Shown: piece by piece, positions 1-10,273 of the stretch | How positions within the stretch are numbered: the first letter of the stretch is position 1 | How the letters are laid out: every line of letters begins with the position of its first letter | From: Larimichthys crocea | Lineage: Eukaryota > Chordata > Actinopteri > Sciaenidae | Assembly (NCBI RefSeq): GCF_000972845.2 | Contig: NC_040021.1 | Span: forward strand, 8,971,291-9,035,290 | Direction of reading: 5' to 3' | Length of the DNA: 64,000 nucleotides | Program-made: the position numbers and the translations under genes | Notes under the pieces: model-generated | What the model was told of the DNA's origin: nothing | Databases searched by the model: none | What the model saw: only the letters and a program-made list of their open reading frames with translations

Positions 1-96
1 AAGAGGAACAAGTCCTTCCTGCTGCGACCCGGTTCTGACTCTGGCTTGCAGTCTTTTGCTCTTGAGCTGTCTGATCTCCTTTACTCTCCATTATAA
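1..96 (+). CDS. 3' end of an unidentified protein-coding gene (partial)
   Basis: Frame 1 is open from the left edge to a TAA at 94-96 and reads 31 codons of plausible coding sequence ending in LLYSPL. Two overlapping AATAAA signals follow at 700-709 on the same strand, fitting a 3' UTR of about 0.6 kb. The gene would be convergent with SERAC1. I do not recognise the protein; the stretch is too short to name. An internal TTGCAG at 46-51 could be a splice acceptor, in which case only the last 14 codons would be exonic. It could also be a chance open frame. The remainder, 97-600, shows no other gene. Confidence 0.35.
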   Translation, partial: KRNKSFLLRPGSDSGLQSFALELSDLLYSPL

Positions 97-617
97 AATA
101 TGATGTAAATGCATTTTATGAAAATCTATTGTGATGCAGTTCATAGATTAAATGACCAGCTGGGACTTTTTGCTTTCAGCCAACAAAGTGAATTAAGGGC
201 ACATCTTCATTTCACTATACCGCATTTTTTTTGTTCTCTTTTAACATGTAATTTTCTTACTGTTTTCTTGCTTGTCAAGAAAATAGCAACTTGTTACAAC
301 TTGTATGGTATAGCTCTCCTTGTTTTATATAAGGTTCAAATCACATGGTGCTGAATTTGTATAAAATATCACTTTAAACATGTTTAGTGATTTACAGCAT
401 TTCCCACAATAGTCTAATATACCTATACTATACAACAATATTACTGTATAGCACCATCTCTGATTGTTAATCGTTTGTGACATCAACAAAAAAAACATGA
501 CACAACATGTAGTATTGATATAATTTTCTTTGAAAAAGTTACAGAAAAAAACCTTACATTGCAATGCAGCTTTGAAATGAAAATGATGCAGTGCACAGAC
601 GAATGAAGCTTCCAACT

Positions 618-623
618 TTTATT
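618..623 (-). terminator. SERAC1: SERAC1 poly(A) signal
   Basis: TTTATT on the + strand, AATAAA on the - strand. It is the only clear signal I saw downstream of the SERAC1 stop codon (1288-1290) and would give a 3' UTR of about 0.68 kb with cleavage near 600. Confidence 0.55.
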
Positions 624-699
624 CACTGTCAGCATTGCGAGTGGCAAACTGGACTACAAACACGTGAAGAAAAAAATATTTCTTGTTTAGTCCCATGTG

Positions 700-709
700 A
701 ATAAATAAA
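700..709 (+). terminator. Candidate poly(A) signals of the left-edge gene
   Basis: Two overlapping AATAAA hexamers on the + strand about 600 bp after the TAA at 94-96. They lie beyond the SERAC1 poly(A) signal of the opposite strand, so the two 3' UTRs would overlap by roughly 100 bp. They are in AT-rich sequence and could be chance. Confidence 0.3.
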
Positions 710-1287
710 GCCATCTGAACTAATATGAATACAGCTCCATTTGAGGTAAAAGGAAGTTAAGGAAGGTACATGTTTTGGCAAACAACATGACTGTCATACT
801 GTGGTTAGAATAAAATACATAAATATAAAAATAAAATCAGAAATCATCGCCCTGGTCAAAAATACTGAGGAGCATGAGTGGCAACGTCAGTGCATCTTTA
901 AGTATTATGTGCTGAACGTATGAGTCTAAAGTCTAAATTTAAAAAATTTAACAGCCTGAATTTGTACATTTTGTAATTCTTTAAAAATTAAAGGGATCTG
1001 TAAAATTCATCTTACTACTACTCACTCATAAGAGAGGCCAATATAGGATGGAGGATGATCACGAGAACAAAATAAGCACCCAGGTTTCTTCCATCACAAC
1101 TGACAACTCTGTAAATAAATGTAATCTCCCTGGTTATACTACAGTAACATTAGTGGTTGTTAATGTAAACGTACACAAAGTACAGGCTGTTATGTTTCCA
1201 TTTGGTTTTGGGTGGGTGACAGTGCTCTCTACCCCGTTTCAAGTAATCAGTAGGTTGTTTCAGTGTGTTTGTGTTCATATGTTTCAG

Positions 1288-4200
1288 TCAGTGGCTGATG
1301 TAGCTCTGCAGTGCTTCCTGGATGAACTGGAGACTGCGCCTATACAGAAATGAGTCCTTCTTCTCTGGCTTGCAGATACTGAGATGATCTACATCCACCT
1401 CAATGAGCTCCCCGATGCCGAGATCTGAAACCAAACCAAGGCAGAGTCAAGGTAAGAAAACATTCAATACATTCATATTTAAACTACACATCGCAGATAG
1501 CTGTGTAGTATTTCTCATGTGCATTAGTGTTACATACTTGCTGACTGGGTCGGTACCACCAGTATCTTAATCATAGGACCGATGTTTGTTGGCAGCGTCT
1601 CTGCAAAGCTCAGCACCTTGAATTCCTTGTCTTTGGCCATGTTCAGGAAGTCCTCATTCAGGCCGCGCAGTGCTGGTGAGTCTGAAAACACATGGACAAC
1701 AACTTACAGTAGATTAGGAGACACAAACAGGTCTTGGACCTCAGATTTAATTGTGTTCACTTACCTTTACAAAGCTCTCTGACTTCGATCGAGGGAAAGA
1801 GAAGATATCTGACATTGACAGAGTACTCTGCCATAAAAGTACCATGGTGAGGAACACTGTAGAACATAATGCCCTTGGTGTTCTTTAACAGTCCTTGCAT
1901 ATCTGGGTCCTCTGCGGCATCCAGCAGCATTTTCTTCACAAGCAATCCTGATGGAAAAATCAAACATGAGGATGCAGACAGACACTTAAAAAAAAACAAC
2001 ATTCAAATAAAACCACATGTCTGTATATGTATGGAATAAGATGAAGCCATTTGTTGCACTCAACAACTTAAGTAGAAAACTTAACATGCTTGTGGGAGGA
2101 AAGTTTTGACAAAATACCTCCCATACTGTGGGCTACCCAGACCACAGGCCTCTCTCCAACTCCTGCCAGCTTTAACTTCTTTAGCAGCTCTTGACTTCTG
2201 TAGGCCAACGATTTCCTGAACAGACAACGAGAGTTCACTCATTAAGTGTCTGTTAAAACTGTGCATAGTTATCCAAAATATTAAGATTATTACGATGAGA
2301 AAGTAATAACTATGTTAAGCAAAGCATGATAAAATATAAAATTCCTCACCTCTGATTCTCAGCCGGACACTTGGCCATCCAATCACTGAGGTGACTGTCA
2401 TACTCCACTGAGAGTACTCTCAGATTTGGACAGTCAGCAGCCAACCAAGTCTGCAAATAAAAGACAAAAACACAAAAACAATATAGAAGACAGCGAGGTT
2501 ATTCATTTTCCTCTTGATTAATCTGACTGCACAGGAGTTAGAGGAAGAACGAGGTGGTTTTTTCACCTTTGGCCAGCACTCTGTGTAGTCGTCCGTGCAC
2601 TCTGCCTCCTTCTCTTCCTCCAACATAACACGGTCCTTCTGCCTCCACGTCTTAAAGGCTGCCCCTAGAATCCCGTGGATGAAGAGCACGTCTGCTTTGA
2701 TTGGCTGGCTGGAAATGAACAAATTATCAAAGGTGAGTGCTTTCATATAAAATAAAGTGAAACTAATCCAATATAAAAATAATTCTGTTATAACAAAATG
2801 AATTGTTTTCCTACTTGCCACGTGTTTGTGGGTGGAGGATATAGACTCCGTCTTGGTATTTCTCTTTCACCATCTCTCTATCCAGGTTGGCCAGAGCACG
2901 GGCTGCATGAGACGCCTGCATGACATGAGGAGACTGCATCATCTCAGCTAGGACAGACACCCAACCTGAAGGGGTTACATAAGTAAGGAAGAAAGGGGGG
3001 TGGGGAGACAATTTGGACAAAGTATTAACAAAAGTATTACAGAAATTAACAAGAAAAAATTAAAACATAAAAACAAGCATGAATACTGTAAAACATTTCT
3101 GGCTTGACCAGCACCTGATGGCTGTGGTGACAACATTTCTTTATAATGGTGAATATGTAATCTGTTGATGAAATAGGCGCATGCAAAAATAGACCATAGA
3201 TCTTGTTTTTAGTAACATCCTCAGTACGCCCAGTCAAGACTACACTAGGGAATAAACAGATGAGTTGCAGACTTACCAGACTGGGCTATGGCCTGGTGAA
3301 TGCTCTCATGGAGTGCCAAATTTCCTATGATACGAACGACGTTCCTCTGAATCTTCAGGGAGTCTTGGCGAAGCTGATAAACCCTCTGGAGAAGCTGCAG
3401 GCCCCCGTTTGCAACTATGTGGTCGCAGTGGCTCTGGACCTGCAGACAAGATGTGTTTCGGTAAGTTCAGAATGTTTTTTTCGCCTTACCTAACAATCAA
3501 AATCAACCAGTCTCCACTGAGAATGTTGTTCAGGTGTGGGCACAATTAACTGATAAGATGAGGTAATAGTTCCTCTTCAGAAATGATGGAAGTGTTTAAT
3601 GTAAAATATTCGTAAGAGTCCATTTTAGCAAACATAAAAATCCACTGTTTTAACTGGACTACAACAGAAGCTGCTTCATGTTTTGAGTTAATGTTTTACT
3701 TCTAACTTCACTTCTGTGTTGTTTAACCAATAACTATGATCAATTTAATAAACGGAATCAGATAACTTCCACATAGACTAGATCACATTTAGCATTATGA
3801 CCATTACCTTCGAGTGTTGTACCAGTGCCTGTAGGCAGAAAGACTCCACCTTCTCAGAGGGAACAGAGGTGAGGCTCTGGGCATAAGGCAGCCCATTACC
3901 TCCAAAACACCACAGACCACCCTGCAACATAAGACACCATGTGCGTTAGTGAGAAATTTTTTTATTGGATTTGAATTTTCAACCTTTTTGAACAAACAAA
4001 TCTCCTAACATTTTCATACAAAAGACTGCATGCAGAGGTGCATGTGTGAGTCTATATTTTTTTGTCTCACTTACCCGTTGTGCTGCCAAGGACTGGGTGC
4101 TCTCTCTGAGGGCCAGTGAGGTGAAGTACTGAACACATTTGTCCACCTCAGACTGAGGCAGAGACCCCAGCAGATTCCTCAGTTCATCCTCTGTTGACAA

Positions 4201-6188
4201 ACCCTGTGATTAAGTGAACACATATAAATATATTTCAACAATACATAATCACAAATCCGACTTCTAGAGATATTCCACATTATAAACGATTGTACGGAGA
4301 TACTTACATCTTCCAGGTTAGGCAGTACGGGCGTGCGCAAGAAGAATCTAAGGTCTACCTGAGGAGTCCGGGCCAGGCCCACTGCTGTTCGCTGGTCTAT
4401 GACCTGTGCTGCTGTCTGGTACTGGTAGTCTGTGTTAACAACAGATGTAAATCAATCCCATCTGACTTGACTTTTTTTTTAAATACACATTTCAAACCTG
4501 AAGTTATATAGAAGAATATTTGTGTATCTTACCGTGCCAGTGGTGATTTTCTGCAAGCTCCTGCACAGCTTGGAGTCTGATGGCTTTATTTGCTGACTGT
4601 GTCCTCTTTAGTAAGACCCATAATGCCACCTCATGTGGGTCTGCATCCACGTGGCTAAAGTGCTCTAAGACATACAAAGAGAGAACAAACTAAGCAGTTT
4701 ACAGAACAAAGTGGATAAAGGACACTGAAAATATTTCTAAAAAGGTTCTCTGGAATTGGATCCAAACTGTATCTACTGTGAGTAGTATCTACAGTACTAT
4801 CTATTGTAGTACAGTAAAATACAAGTACACAGTATAATACTACTTTCAGATTATTACAACAGCTAGAAGGATACAAACCTTGTGATTTTAAATCTTGTGT
4901 CATCAATTTGGCAGCTTTCCAAGCCAAAAGTTAATTTATTAGTTATAATACTGGAAAGCTGTCATATTTATATGATCTCAAACAATCTGTGCCTATACAA
5001 TTTAAAAGACATGAGTGATTTGTACAGAGTTGATATGAGGTGAGAAAAACAGAGATCTGCGTTACAGACAGCTGCACGATATATACGCATTAATGCCCGA
5101 ACTATGTGGCATTGAAAACAGGATGTGCATGTACAAGGCAGGTGTTTCCTTTGGCTAAAAATTACTGGAGCAACTGTAGTTTTCTGAGAATATTTGTGCT
5201 TCTAGCACAAGGGGCAGTACTACGAAATCACACTGTGCATTTTTAAGTGTGATTTTCAGGTGAACTGATCCAGTATCTCACCATCTAGTGATTGCAGAAA
5301 AAGCCTAGATGATATTTCCAGAAACCGCCTGGCTGCTTTATGAAGTTCTCTCCTGGTTTTGTGTGTGAGCCCTGGGGAAAAAAACGAAATAATCAACCAA
5401 AGCCATTTAGTAAAACGTTTGATAGCTGGTATCGCAGTTTGGGTTGGTAGGCGATTGTTTCCTTTAAATAAGTGAGCCTTGACCGGTGGAAATGAGATCA
5501 AGCAACAGACTGACCCAAATAAGCAGACAGGAAAGATAGAGAGGGGAAGGAAGGAAAGACACAAAGTCGAGCAGATGTCATCGGGCACCTGGACACGGCA
5601 AACGCAATCCGACTTTGTGTTCGTAAGATATAAAGCAGTGCACATTTTACAGAAGTCATTCAGCAAGGTGAATGACATTTAGTACCTGCAGCGAGGTTTT
5701 CCTTCTCATCGGAGGGTGTGGCTCTAAGATAGATGTAAGACTTGTACTTCTCCTGAAGAATTGCACGAGTGTCAATGGTCACAGCCTTATCAAGGGCCTC
5801 CACTTCATAAGTGATAAAAAGACAGCCCCTGCAGACAGGTAACGGATAAGCTGTGGCACAATAGAGATAGTATTTTACACGTAGAGATCAAATGACACAT
5901 TGACATAATACTGTAACTTACCCCAGGACAACTGCACTGGTCACTTTAGCAAACCTCCCTACATTTCAGCAGGGGGAAAAAAAGAAAAAGGAAACTATAT
6001 TAGACAAACGTTTGAAAGTGTTCCCACAAAAGCATGCAGGTTGAACACACTTAACTCTGTGAGATTGCTTCTACAATCATGTCTAATAACTTACTTAAAT
6101 TTTTCCACTGAAGCACTCTCTTCACTCCATGCGGCCCAGCTGTGCTCAGCCTCCGACAGCGGATCAAACGTAGAGCTGCAGCAGACAT
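1288..6188 (-). CDS. SERAC1: SERAC1, serine active site containing protein 1 (complete coding region)
   Basis: Sixteen coding exons join in phase to 659 codons plus stop, close to the human length of about 654. Coding parts in transcript order: 6188-6095, 5958-5922, 5828-5686, 5371-5282, 4664-4533, 4429-4308, 4203-4075, 3921-3808, 3439-3277, 2965-2815, 2708-2567, 2450-2350, 2215-2118, 1947-1765, 1681-1538, 1424-1288. The ATG at 6188 gives [16 protein letters not shown], like the human start. A hydrophobic segment (about residues 34-52) is the likely membrane anchor. ARM-like helices follow, including [14 protein letters not shown] and [12 protein letters not shown]-terminal alpha/beta hydrolase region contains [15 protein letters not shown] and a nucleophile elbow AHSMGG with serine near residue 503, then FYSVPHHG. 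Family knowledge: the protein acts at mitochondria-ER contacts in phosphatidylglycerol remodelling and cholesterol trafficking; human loss causes MEGDEL syndrome. All introns are GT-AG. No break or frameshift was seen. Confidence 0.96.
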
Positions 6189-6245
6189 CCTCCGCCTGCA
6201 CACAAAGTTAAATTAGACACTTGACTACATTAGAAACTTGCATAC

Positions 6246-6905
6246 CAAGAAATACCAACTATTATAAAGATTATAATACTCACAGAAAGAGGTGTTGATG
6301 TGTGTTACTGACTGATTGACAGTAGTTTGTAGTTTAGTTGTATTAGATTGCATTACACAGACAACAAAAAAGTTTGGAAACTTTTCTAAGGTAGTATTTA
6401 TATGGATGACTTCTGTATTGGGTTGCAATATTGTACTGTTCAAGTCTTCTTATGTCCATATATTACACAAGATAAAGGCACTGCTTTGTTTGTATGTCGC
6501 TGTATGGAAAACACAGTCGTCATGCTTTTGATTCTTGCTTTTATTGCATTAATTTATAAGCAAAATTACATTCAAATATAAAAACACAAATCGTCTGACA
6601 CAATGCCCATTTTCTCTCTCTCTCTCTCTCTCACACACATACTCCAAATGCAATCACACATATAGTTTTGAATGCCCCAATACCACAGCTCTGTAAAACA
6701 ACGAATTAAAAGAACAAAAGCTGTCTCCAACAGGTTTTTGCATCAGATCAAAGGTTAACACTCACTCACACACACACACATTCATTCTCTCTTTTGCATA
6801 ATCAGATGATCAGCAGGGACAAAGGAGAAGTCTTGCTTTGCAGCATAAATGCATACAGTCTTTGTGCAAGCACACGTGATTGCCAATCACCATGAAATAC
6901 AGATG
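6246..6905. repeat. Segmental duplicate copy A, in SERAC1 intron 1
   Basis: Near-identical, in direct orientation, to 9150-9967. Shared stretches run from AAGAAATACCAACTATTATA through the TC/CA microsatellites to the terminal CCATGAAATACAGATG. Copy A lacks internal pieces present in copy B (about 60 bp near 9240-9325, and others near 9750 and 9870). It lies wholly inside SERAC1 intron 1 (6197-7354). Because copy B covers the 3' UTR and 3' end of MYCT1, copy A is a displaced MYCT1 3' end and carries an AATAAA on the - strand at 6545-6540, sense for SERAC1. Confidence 0.9.
6611..6640. repeat. (TC)n(AC)n microsatellite
   Basis: About 20 bases of TC followed by CA units inside duplicate copy A; copy B has a diverged counterpart at about 9584-9603. 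Confidence 0.9.
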
Positions 6906-7354
6906 TGAGCCAGACGTGTGGAAAATGACATCTTACTTGTGCTCGAGCTAATTAAATATAAAGCACGTATTTAATTACACAGTGCTCCAACAACAGGAAA
7001 CTAACACATCAAACCCTCAGCTGAGGTGAGCTAACGTAGCCGCAGTAAACTTGATATAACAAAGCTGGCTGTGACCTCTCAGTCTGCCTCTTTAACGCGT
7101 CTGTATGTGACATTAAATCAAAGCCTTGTGTCTTTAACGTGAACCCGGTTAAACCGTAAACAACCGGCTCAGATCTACGTTAACCTTCAGCTAACACAAC
7201 TTCAGCACAGATGTAGCTCTGAGCTAACGACACAGACACAAAGATGTCCAGCTGAAACTTTCCTGTGAGTTTAGTTTCACTGTTGAACTGTGACATTATC
7301 TCGTTTATCGACTGAAACGTTTAAAAATAATAAAAAAGGAAGTATAACGTTACC

Positions 7355-7460
7355 GTAATTATTGATCTGCACCGACCGGAGCGCCCCCGGTGTTCATAAA
7401 CACAAGGAAACTCGTCCCGCAAATAATACGTCAGCGTCATACGCGACTATCGCGATGAAA
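7355..7460 (-). promoter_or_regulatory. SERAC1: SERAC1 non-coding first exon and promoter
   Basis: A good donor (ATTACG|GTAAC on the - strand, exon ending at 7355) precedes the ATG exon, whose acceptor follows 6197. The sequence just upstream, 7371-7455, is locally CpG-rich in an AT-rich neighbourhood and holds a CRE-like TACGTCA (7427-7433) and a TCGCGA (7450-7455), without a TATA box. This fits a housekeeping promoter. The transcription start is inferred and the exon's 5' limit is unknown. Confidence 0.6.
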
Positions 7461-7984
7461 AACTACAAGTTAAAAACTAAAACTACAAGTTGTTTATTTT
7501 TATTCGTATCAAAATGTTGCAGAGCATGCAATTAAATATCTGTGTTTTTTTTTTTACTGTTTTCTCTCTGTGGTGACATCATACATGTTATTATAGCATA
7601 ACCATTGTGCAAAATGGAGAAGCACTAAACCTTCTTATTTTTGTTTTATTAATGAATTCAAGATATTTTTTTCATCACCTAAAAAGCTAAACAACAATCA
7701 TGCCAAAAAGAAAAATTGAGCCTAAATATTTCTCGTCTCCTACTTTTCTAAATCATATTTAAGTTTAAATTACCTTTGTTTATGTCAGACTTGTATGCCT
7801 GTATTTTATTTATTTGCCTCTGTTTTATTTGTTCTTGTGTTTTTGTTTAATGATTCCCCTAACTGTTATTTGCACTCAACACTGCTGATATTATTGTCCT
7901 CTTTGAGAGTTTGGATTCGAATTTGGTATTTTGCTTAATAACAACAACAACAACAAAGCTGGTAAACCCTTTACCCCCAACAAG
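7461..7984. other. AT-rich intergenic sequence upstream of SERAC1
   Basis: About 520 bp of AT-rich sequence with short T runs and an (AAC)n run near 7940-7956. I see no gene or recognisable element. Confidence 0.5.
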
Positions 7985-8200
7985 ATTCAGAGATCTCTTT
8001 ATTGTCACTTGTCAATTCACAGATTCAAAAACACCACAGAATAATAAATAAGAAGACAAATGAATTAATAAGTCTGATTTGAGAATTAGTGGGATTTTGA
8101 GTTCAATTAGTCTGATGGCAGTGGCGTCGAAACAGTTTTGAAGCCTCACAGCGTGTGTGAGCTGCACTTTGAACCCGCCCCCACTTACAACAGTGTGATG
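7985..8200 (-). mobile_element. 3' end of a degraded LINE (non-LTR retrotransposon)
   Basis: On the - strand this reads VRLQNCFDATAIRLIE, resembling the last residues of fish LINE ORF2 proteins (…RLQNSFFPTAIRLLN…). It then runs into a short 3' tail containing GACAATAAAGAGATCTC at 8003-7987, typical of LINE ends. It is probably the distal part of the element whose reverse-transcriptase C-terminus lies at 8870-9148. No intact ORF remains. Confidence 0.45.
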
Positions 8201-8299
8201 GGTGCCTGAGTGGAGGCACAACAGTGACTGGACATTAACTCGCGCGGAGGGCTCTTCACCTGCCTGTACATGCAGACACACACATAGTTGCAAATCTAA

Positions 8300-8388
8300 A
8301 AACCTGCGGTCCATAAGGGTGTATTGTTCGGTGCATAGCAGACCGCACTGTTCAATATTTTACAGAGTATCGTTGCATCCCTAGTTGT
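8300..8388. mobile_element. hAT-like DNA-transposon fragment
   Basis: The - strand sequence beginning CTAGGGATGCAACGATACT at about 8383 resembles the terminal sequence common to many fish hAT and related non-autonomous elements. No partner inverted repeat was identified. It lies between the two LINE pieces and may be a nested insertion. Confidence 0.3.
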
Positions 8389-8629
8389 TACCTTACTTGA
8401 AATTAGTTTTTATGCTCACCAACATGTTTTTCTTAAAAACCGTAAACCGTATCTGTGTGAACGCATCATGTACTCATTTTTACTTCTTTAACCTTTGGGC
8501 TTACAAACAATACTTAATGTATATTATTATATTAATGTATATTATTATTTTCCTCAGGCATGCCACTTAGCAAAGCAAAGACCCTCCAGAAAGTTGAGAG
8601 GAACCTGTCATTCAATAGAAATAGTATTT

Positions 8630-8860
8630 ACTGAATTTTTTGACACTGAATTTTTTTAGACTAAATTTTTTGAGACGTTGAATTTTTTTACATGTCGAAT
8701 TTTGAAAAACTGAATATTTTGAGACATTGATTTTCTTACACTGAATTTGTTTTAACACTGAAAAAAAAATCAGAGGCAAAAACAGTCAGTGCTAAAAATT
8801 CAATGGTTTTTAAAATTCAATGTCTGATTTTGATTCTGAAAAAAATCGGTATTAGATGGC
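8630..8860. repeat. Degenerate CTGAATTTTTT minisatellite with inverted end
   Basis: Imperfect tandem units of the type (A/G)CACTGAATTTTTT run from about 8630 to 8765. The last 100 bp carry the same unit in reverse complement (AAAAATTCAATG and AAAATTCAATGTC), so the whole could fold back on itself. No coding sequence. Confidence 0.6.
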
Positions 8861-8869
8861 ACAGAAATA

Positions 8870-9148
8870 CTTCCATATGCCAGAGGGGAGAAGGGAAAAC
8901 TGTGTCCGGGGTGGATGCCTTTAGCTCTCGACAGGCATCGTTTTGTGGGCCAGCTCCTGAATGGTAGGTAGAGGTGTACCAGTAGTCCTTTCAGCTAACC
9001 TCACCACTCTCCTTAGCGCCTTTCTCTCCGCAGCGTTGCAGTACTCAAACCAGAGAGAGGAAGCAGTGGTCAGACTGGACATAAAAACCCACATGTCTGC
9101 TTGAAGGGGGTGGACAAAATAATAGAAATGTCTGCAGTCCAAAACCAC
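8870..9148 (-). mobile_element. LINE reverse-transcriptase C-terminal remnant
   Basis: The - strand translation includes CNAAERKALRRVVRLAERTT and TPLPTIQEL, followed in another frame by HPGHSFPFSP. This is the familiar end of fish LINE ORF2 proteins (…AAERKALQRVVRTAERI…GTPLPSIQDL…). It is 5'-truncated and frameshifted. Its truncated end abuts duplicate copy B, which starts at 9150. Confidence 0.7.
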
Positions 9149-9507
9149 GCAAGAAATACCAACTATTATAGATTATAATATTCACAGAAAGAGGTGTTGA
9201 TGTGTGTGTTACTGACTGATTGACAGTAGTTTGTAGTTTAGGGTGGTGTTGTATTAGATTGCATTACACTGGGTATTTACTTTATAAGTTTACAACCTCA
9301 AAATACAATTATCATTTGTCTAATACAGACAACAAAAAAGTTTGGAAACTTTTCTAAGGTAGTATTTATATGGATGACTTCTGTATTGGGTTGCAGTATT
9401 CTACTGTTCAAGTCTTCTTATGTCCATATATTACACAAGATAAAGGCACTGCTTTGTTTGTATGTCGCTGTATGGAAAACACAGTCGTCATGCTTTTGAT
9501 TCTTGCT

Positions 9508-9513
9508 TTTATT
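9508..9513 (-). terminator. MYCT1: MYCT1 poly(A) signal
   Basis: TTTATT on the + strand (AATAAA on -) about 760 bp downstream of the MYCT1 stop, giving a 3' UTR of roughly 780 bases (10273 to about 9490). The 3' UTR includes a CA microsatellite at 9781-9801. Confidence 0.5.
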
Positions 9514-9780
9514 AACTTATAAGCAAAATAACATTCAAATATAAAACACAAAACCTCTGACACAATGCCCATTTTTCTGTGCCTCTCTCTCTCACACACA
9601 CACGCTCACACATACTCTACATGCAATCACACATATAGTTTTGAATGCCCCATACACAATCCACAATACCACAGCTCTGTAAAACAACGGCATGAATCAA
9701 CAATTAAAAGAACAAAAGCTGTCTCCAGCAGGTTTTTGCATGAGATCAAGGAAACATTTACAATGTATGCATCACAGATT

Positions 9781-9801
9781 AACACACACACACACACACA
9801 A
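9781..9801. repeat. (AC)n microsatellite in the MYCT1 3' UTR
   Basis: About nine uninterrupted AC units; the counterpart in copy A is at about 6764-6780. Confidence 0.9.
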
Positions 9802-10273
9802 TCATTCTCTCTTTTGCATAATCAGATGATCAGCAGGGACAAAGGAGAAGTCTTGCTTTGCAGCATAAATGCCCGGTCACCAGTCTTTGGAGATTCTTGC
9901 CTTGTCTAAATTAAACAAAGATTCTGTGCAAGCATACATGATTGCCAATCACCATGAAATACAGATGCTCGTATTTAAGAGGAAGTAGGAGGCTGTTTTA
10001 AAAAATATTTTACATCAGTATTTAATGACGAAAGGCAAGTATGCTTATGTCAACACCAGAGATATATTAACAAACCTAAAGACATACAAAACTGATTGTT
10101 GTTTGAGTGTTATTGTGTAGAGCAGGGCACACAGTTTACCTCAATGCCCTTGTTTGCTCCACTCAGCTCCCCCTTGGTCATATAAGTCAATACAGATTTC
10201 GTCCCATATCATTTGTAAATCCATTTACAACTCTGGGCTCATGTAGTTTGAGTCAGCCTGGTTCTCTCATTCC

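Larger units (their letters stand above)
9150..9967. repeat. Segmental duplicate copy B, covering the MYCT1 3' UTR and 3' end
   Basis: Longer partner (818 bp) of copy A at 6246-6905, same orientation. It contains the MYCT1 poly(A) signal and most of its 3' UTR, and has internal segments missing from copy A. Including the extra segments and sitting in the native MYCT1 position suggests this copy is ancestral. Direction of duplication is inference. Confidence 0.9.

Noticed and set aside
2811..2820. GC-AG donor for SERAC1 exon 11 (GTG|GCAAGT)
   Set aside because: Using it breaks the frame; the nearby GT donor AA|GTAGG keeps the frame and the protein length expected from human.
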